Source of the DNA: an uncultured Acetatifactor sp.
GTDB taxonomy: Bacteria; Bacillota; Clostridia; Lachnospirales; Lachnospiraceae
Assembly (NCBI GenBank): GCA_910584865.1
Contig: CAJUCE010000043.1
Location: 2,989-35,716, forward strand
Length of the DNA stretch: 32,728 nt
Reading direction: 5' to 3'
Shown: piece after piece, positions 29,461-32,728 of the stretch
How positions within the stretch are numbered: the stretch's first letter is position 1
How the letters are laid out: the number at the start of each line of letters is the position of its first letter
Made by a program: the position numbers and the translations under genes
Notes under the pieces: generated by a model
What the model was told of the DNA's origin: nothing
Databases searched by the model: none
Seen by the model: only the letters and a program-made list of their open reading frames with translations

Positions 29461-29515
29461 GGCAGAGGAAAAATGTGGCAAAAAGAAACGAAGCAGAGGA
29501 GGAAGAGCGCGTAGT

Positions 29516-30084
29516 ATGGAAAGAGTGATCAGCTATACCATAAATTCAATGTTGGCAAAGGGGGTTATAGAAGAAAAGCAGAGGGCAGTAACGGCGTATG
29601 GCTTGGATCTGCTTCTGTCAACGGTTATCTCGCTGACAGTGTTGATTGTCATTGGAAATATGCTGGGACAAGGAATGCAGACGATTTGTTTTCTAATTCC
29701 CGTTATCCTGTTTCAGGGCTTTGGTGGCGGATACCATTGTCAAACGCATCTGCGTTGTTGGGCATTAATGGTTTGCAGCTTAGTATTTGCATTATTTGTG
29801 CTACAGAGATTGCCGGCAGGAATAGTGGCTTTGGGGCAGCGTTCAGCGGATATCCGATTTTAGTAATTGCACCGGTTCAGAATGTAAGGGCTCCGTTCAG
29901 TGAACGATTTGGAAGGAGGATGCACCGGATTTTGGTCGGAATCTATGCGGGAAGCTTTATGGCAGCGGGGATACTTCAGATTTTTATGGGAGCGATGAAA
30001 CCGATATTATCAGCGCTTATTGTATCTGGAATTTCGATAGGTGGAGCATATTGGCATAATAAAAAACGATTGAAAAGCATTTAG
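29516..30084 (+). CDS. agrB: AgrB-like peptide-processing membrane protease, frame-shifted
   Basis: AgrB removes the AgrD C-terminal tail and cyclises the peptide at the membrane. The first frame (29516-29863) carries the catalytic dyad His74 and Cys81 in GGGYHCQTHLRC (His +7 Cys, as in S. aureus AgrB). The second frame resumes at about 29836 with AAFSGYPILVIAPVQNVRAP, the normal PVENKNRP-like region, and two more helices. Joining them by a -1 shift at TTTGGGG (29830-29836) gives 189 aa, the normal length. Otherwise translation stops at TAG 29861-29863. Start ATG 29516 follows AGGAGGAAGAG. Confidence 0.85.
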
Positions 30085-30392
30085 AATTGAGATGGGGTTT
30101 TGATTTTGGTTTAGGCAAGCACTTTGGTGATTATGAAATCACAGAGTGCTTTTTTAATGCGTCCGCTGGACGCACATTCTGTGGGGGAGTTTATTTCAGG
30201 TTCTAAATTGCGGGTGCAAAATGCTGTTTTTAGTTCGTAAAAAGTTTATATGTAGATTATGGGTATAAAGTAGAGCCATAGACGAACAAAACAATTATAA
30301 TTTTTTTTATATGCTAAACTATCGTCATAAGCATTCAAGAGATTGAAGGATGGGAAAAAGAAGGACGAAAGCTTTGATAGAAGGAGTTTGGT
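30085..30392. other. 308-bp intergenic region before the BtrH-like gene
   Basis: A terminator lies at 30117-30155. Further on are a small GCGTCC/GGACGC hairpin (about 30160) and an AT-rich tract with TATAAA (30264) and TATAAT (30296), neither with a good -35, as might occur in an activator-dependent promoter. No gene seen. Confidence 0.45.
30117..30155 (+). terminator. Intrinsic terminator after agrB
   Basis: AAGCACT-TT-GGTGATT pairs with AATCAC-AG-AGTGCTT, followed by a T run to 30155. It ends the agrC-agrB transcript 33 bp past the second-frame stop. Confidence 0.8.
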
Positions 30393-31376
30393 ATGATGGT
30401 TCAAAATAAAGTTAATTTTTATCCCGATGGATATGCTGTTGCGAATGGGGGATCCTGTATCGATTTGCCAATAGCTATAGCAGCAGGTTCAATGTTTGAG
30501 GAGAGTTATTATCAGTATCTGTTTTCACGTTCTTATGATGCGAACTGGTCTCTAAAAAATTTAAATAGTTTGGAAAATCAATGTGAAATATTGTCAAAGA
30601 TGAATTACAAATTATCTGTATTTGACAGTATGTCCTGGCAGGATGTTCTTGATAAAATTTTTGAAATTATTGAGCAGAAGGGTTTTGCCCTTATGCCTGT
30701 GACTTACAATGCATTATTCTATTATCTGGGATTGAAATCAACTGCGGGCCATATGATTCTTATTAGCGGATATGACCGTGATGAAGAAATATTAATAGTA
30801 AATGATTGTAATTTTATTAATCACGGATTGCCGTTAATAAATAAGGATTATACAATTTACCAGGCAGCTATGCGGTTTGAAAGTGTAAGACATATATGGG
30901 AAGTGTCAATAAAGACGATGGACTTGGGAAATGAGGAAGGGCATTTATACGCACTGCAGGAATCGGATTCCAAACATTCTCCGGCAAGTGAATACATTAA
31001 AGACTATTTGAGTCAGGAGCTTACTTCAGATGATGGACTATGTAAAAAGGATCGATTCAGGAATGTTATTTTTTCCGCATGCAATATGTCTAAGGCCGAA
31101 GCGGGCGATTATATGTATAATGTCAGACGGCAATATTTGGGTTGGCTGCATCCGTTTTTTGACTATTTTCGGTTTTTGGAGGATAAAGTGATCGCGGAAA
31201 AGGTACAATTGTTTGCAAATAGGTTATATAAAATAAGAGATTCTCAGATTACTAAAGTACATTTTAGGCTTTTGAGGGAAAGCAGAATCACACCGGACTA
31301 TATTAATGCATTGTTAATAGAGTCAGATGAAATAGAAAAGGAAATAGGCAGTATCATAAGAGAAAACTGGCGTTAG
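30393..31376 (+). CDS. C39-peptidase-fold protein resembling the BtrH N-terminal domain
   Basis: This 327-aa protein has a candidate Cys22 (GGSCIDLPIAIA), His120 (GHMILISGYD) and Asp138 (IVNDCNF). That order and spacing suits a papain/C39-like fold, and I read it as nearest to the BtrH N-terminal family, whose member in butirosin synthesis moves an acyl group from a carrier protein. The next gene is a carrier-like protein, which supports that reading. The C-terminal third is charged and helical. Start ATG 30393 (or 30396) follows AAGGAG. The assignment is moderate; the substrate is unknown. Confidence 0.6.
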   Translation: MMVQNKVNFYPDGYAVANGGSCIDLPIAIAAGSMFEESYYQYLFSRSYDANWSLKNLNSLENQCEILSKMNYKLSVFDSMSWQDVLDKIFEIIEQKGFALMPVTYNALFYYLGLKSTAGHMILISGYDRDEEILIVNDCNFINHGLPLINKDYTIYQAAMRFESVRHIWEVSIKTMDLGNEEGHLYALQESDSKHSPASEYIKDYLSQELTSDDGLCKKDRFRNVIFSACNMSKAEAGDYMYNVRRQYLGWLHPFFDYFRFLEDKVIAEKVQLFANRLYKIRDSQITKVHFRLLRESRITPDYINALLIESDEIEKEIGSIIRENWR

Positions 31377-31391
31377 TGAGGAAGGGTGACT

Positions 31392-31640
31392 ATGGATTTT
31401 ATAGAGTTATATGTTCGAGAAATAATAAAAAAATATATTGCACCATCTGTACCTGTGGAAGATATTGGCAGCGAGGAAGATTTAAACTTTTATGGGTTGG
31501 ATGGACTAAATGTTGTTGTTATTTCTGTAGATTTGGAAAAAAAGTATAATATTGAAATTGATGAAGAGGTAATTATTGATAAAAAGATTAAAACAATTGC
31601 CGATTGGTGCAAGTATGTAAAAGAGCTAACGGCGAAGTAA
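31392..31640 (+). CDS. Acyl-carrier-like protein without phosphopantetheine Ser
   Basis: This 82-aa acidic helical protein has the acyl carrier shape: MDFIELYVREIIKKYI, then EEDLNFYGLDGLNVVVISVD, then LEKKYNIEIDEE. In canonical carriers the motif is (L/F)G-DS(L/I), where Ser bears 4'-phosphopantetheine. Here the residue is Gly38 (LDGL), so it cannot be loaded the usual way. It might be a structural adaptor, a substrate of a neighbouring enzyme, or a decayed carrier. ATG 31392 follows GGAAGGG; it starts 15 bp after the previous stop. Confidence 0.75.
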   Translation: MDFIELYVREIIKKYIAPSVPVEDIGSEEDLNFYGLDGLNVVVISVDLEKKYNIEIDEEVIIDKKIKTIADWCKYVKELTAK

Positions 31641-31709
31641 TCGAAGGAATAATGGAAATAATAATACTTATGTGTTGGAAGTTGAGCATAAAATTATTGC
31701 CAAGCATCT

Positions 31710-31883
31710 ATGACATTTTTTTATAACTATTTGTATTTACCACAAATTATTTCACTTTTGGAAGAGATGGGTTTTTCGGTTCTAAAAGTCAGAGAAGTAT
31801 TAGAGAGAAAGAATTATTTTATTATGGCACAGAAACAGGATGTTAATAAAAATAGCTGGAGGAGAAAAGAAAATGAACTATAA
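31710..31883 (+). pseudogene. Fragment resembling a methyltransferase C-terminus
   Basis: A 57-codon frame starting MTFFYNYLYLPQIISLLEEM and continuing GFSVLKVREVLERKNYFIMAQK. Class I methyltransferases often end with a LP-LLEEAGFEV...R-YFVIAQK-like strand pattern. No upstream catalytic half is present, although 31651-31709 shows short frames with protein-like sequence (VLEVEHKIIAKHL) in another phase. It overlaps the radical SAM start by 11 bp. Either a frameshifted remnant or a small coupled protein. Confidence 0.4.
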
Positions 31884-32679
31884 AGTATCAATGTTTAACT
31901 ATGTACTAAATTGTGAAGATGGATCTTTACGGATGTACAACTCGTTGACAGGCTTAGATAGTTTAATGATAGTTGGAAAATCGGCTAAAGAAAGTGTCCT
32001 TTCTGTTCTAGCTGATACTGATTCTGTTGAGAGTGTTCCTGCAAGAATAAAAGAAGCATTGATTCAGCGAGGGTATTTGGTTTCGGATAATAAGGATGAA
32101 GATTATGCGGTAAGATTGAAAATGTTAGAGACCATTTATAATGAGAAATATTTGAACCTTATTATAATGCCAACTGAGCAATGTAATTTTCGCTGTAAAT
32201 ATTGTTATGAAACATTTGAAAAAGGGAAGATGCACCAATCAATTCAAGAAGCAATTGTAAAATATGTAAGAAATAATATTTTAAATTATACAGGGTTATC
32301 TGTGGCGTGGTTTGGTGGGGAACCATTGATGGCGCTTGATGTGATAGAATATTTATCAGAAAACTTTATTAAGATTTGTAAAGCGGCGAAGCGACAGTAT
32401 GTATCTGGGATAACCACAAATGGATACGATCTTACTCCGGAAGTATTTCAGAGATTATACAAATTGAAGGTTTTAGATTATCAAATTACATTAGATGGTT
32501 TTAAAACGCAGCACGATAGTCAGCGTGTACTTGCGAATGGGCGTGGTACTTTTGATAAAATTACAGAAAATTTAATACAAATAAAAAATATAAGGACTGT
32601 TGGTGTCACGTTTGCCATTCGGACGAATTTCACAAAGTCAATTGTAGAAAATATAGATGAGTATTTGAAGTTTTCCTGA
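31873..32679 (+). CDS. Radical SAM peptide-maturase-like enzyme, truncated
   Basis: This 268-aa piece has an N-terminal segment of about 85 residues (possibly a peptide-recognition domain) and a radical SAM core: CNFRCKYC (CxxxCxxC, the 4Fe-4S site), WFGGEPL, TTNGYDL and TLDG-QHDSQR. These match the anSME-like/SPASM maturase class. Full proteins are about 400-450 aa and end in a Cys-rich SPASM domain; here a TGA ends the frame at 32679, before SPASM, so the gene is broken. ATG 31873 follows GGAGGAG; an upstream ATG at 31840 is less likely. Confidence 0.82.
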   Translation: MNYKVSMFNYVLNCEDGSLRMYNSLTGLDSLMIVGKSAKESVLSVLADTDSVESVPARIKEALIQRGYLVSDNKDEDYAVRLKMLETIYNEKYLNLIIMPTEQCNFRCKYCYETFEKGKMHQSIQEAIVKYVRNNILNYTGLSVAWFGGEPLMALDVIEYLSENFIKICKAAKRQYVSGITTNGYDLTPEVFQRLYKLKVLDYQITLDGFKTQHDSQRVLANGRGTFDKITENLIQIKNIRTVGVTFAIRTNFTKSIVENIDEYLKFS

Positions 32680-32705
32680 ATCCGTGAGCTTAGCCTCAAA
32701 TTAAA

Positions 32706-32725
32706 ACCGGACGAAATTATCCGGT
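32706..32725. repeat. Short inverted repeat at the window end
   Basis: ACCGGA (32706-32711) and TCCGGT (32720-32725) around CGAAATTA, just past the truncated radical SAM frame. It may be an insertion-sequence end or a terminator-like hairpin; nothing beyond is visible. Confidence 0.4.
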
Positions 32726-32728
32726 AAA

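Noticed and set aside
29686..29835. Independent start for the second agrB frame
   Set aside because: That stretch overlaps conserved first-frame AgrB sequence including the catalytic residues; only the part after about 29836 looks like AgrB in this frame.
30228..30250. LytTR-type binding site (TTAGTTCGT and AAAGTTTAT)
   Set aside because: The two half-sites are 11 bp apart rather than the usual 21-22 bp, and one mismatches the consensus.

Overview
The window looks like chromosome from an anaerobic low- to mid-GC Firmicute, most likely a Lachnospiraceae-type Clostridia. The evidence is the gene order rpmG-secE-nusG-rplK-rplA-rplJ-rplL-rpoB-rpoC, strong AGGAGG ribosome binding sites, long acidic C-terminal tails on RpoB and RpoC, and several GHKL/LytTR (Agr-type) signalling genes. 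No rRNA or tRNA gene was recognised.

Layout. 1-762: a 70-bp tandem repeat array, a degenerate 27-bp array, then a near-consensus promoter. 763-12961: the ribosomal protein / RNA polymerase block. It includes a 49-aa L33, an L10-type leader with an attenuator hairpin before rplJ, a strong promoter with a long leader before rpoB, and a strikingly palindromic stretch between rplA and rplJ. 13199-16308: an RmlD-like reductase, a LytTR response regulator with a membrane-less GHKL kinase, and the 3' remnant of an AAA-ATPase/PD-(D/E)XK gene. 16719-20805: two overlapping ABC exporter half-transporters, probably a heterodimer, followed by a small ATPase-like remnant. 21000-24797: an iron-type alcohol dehydrogenase overlapping an aldehyde dehydrogenase that carries an in-frame 33-bp repeat expansion, then an SDR/epimerase. 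24807-25000: a 34-bp tandem repeat. 25008-26267 (minus): an AAA_14/DUF4143 ATPase.

From about 26.3 kb to the end the DNA is visibly AT-richer and looks like an accessory island. It has an alpha/beta-hydrolase-like gene and a peptide quorum-sensing locus with unusual arrangement. A 50-aa AgrD-like pre-peptide, easily missed, is encoded on the minus strand at 27830-27982, divergent from agrC (28141-29460) and agrB (29516-30084). The AgrD has no Cys at the ring position; a Ser takes its place, predicting a lactone rather than a thiolactone. agrB is split by a one-base frame change exactly at an in-frame TTTGGGG heptamer, which could be a mutation, phase variation or programmed -1 frameshifting.

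Behind the agr locus (30393-32679) lies a candidate peptide or small-molecule maturation cluster: a C39/BtrH-N-like protein, an acyl-carrier-like protein lacking the phosphopantetheine serine (Gly in its place), a methyltransferase-like fragment and a radical SAM enzyme. The radical SAM gene stops early, 49 bp before the window end, next to a small inverted repeat. The agr locus plus this cluster is the best candidate for an undescribed system: a peptide signal may control a neighbouring modification pathway. That link is inference from position only.

Tandem repeats of unrelated sequence recur (70, 27, about 20, 33, 34 and 19 bp), so repeat expansion appears to be a habit of this genome.
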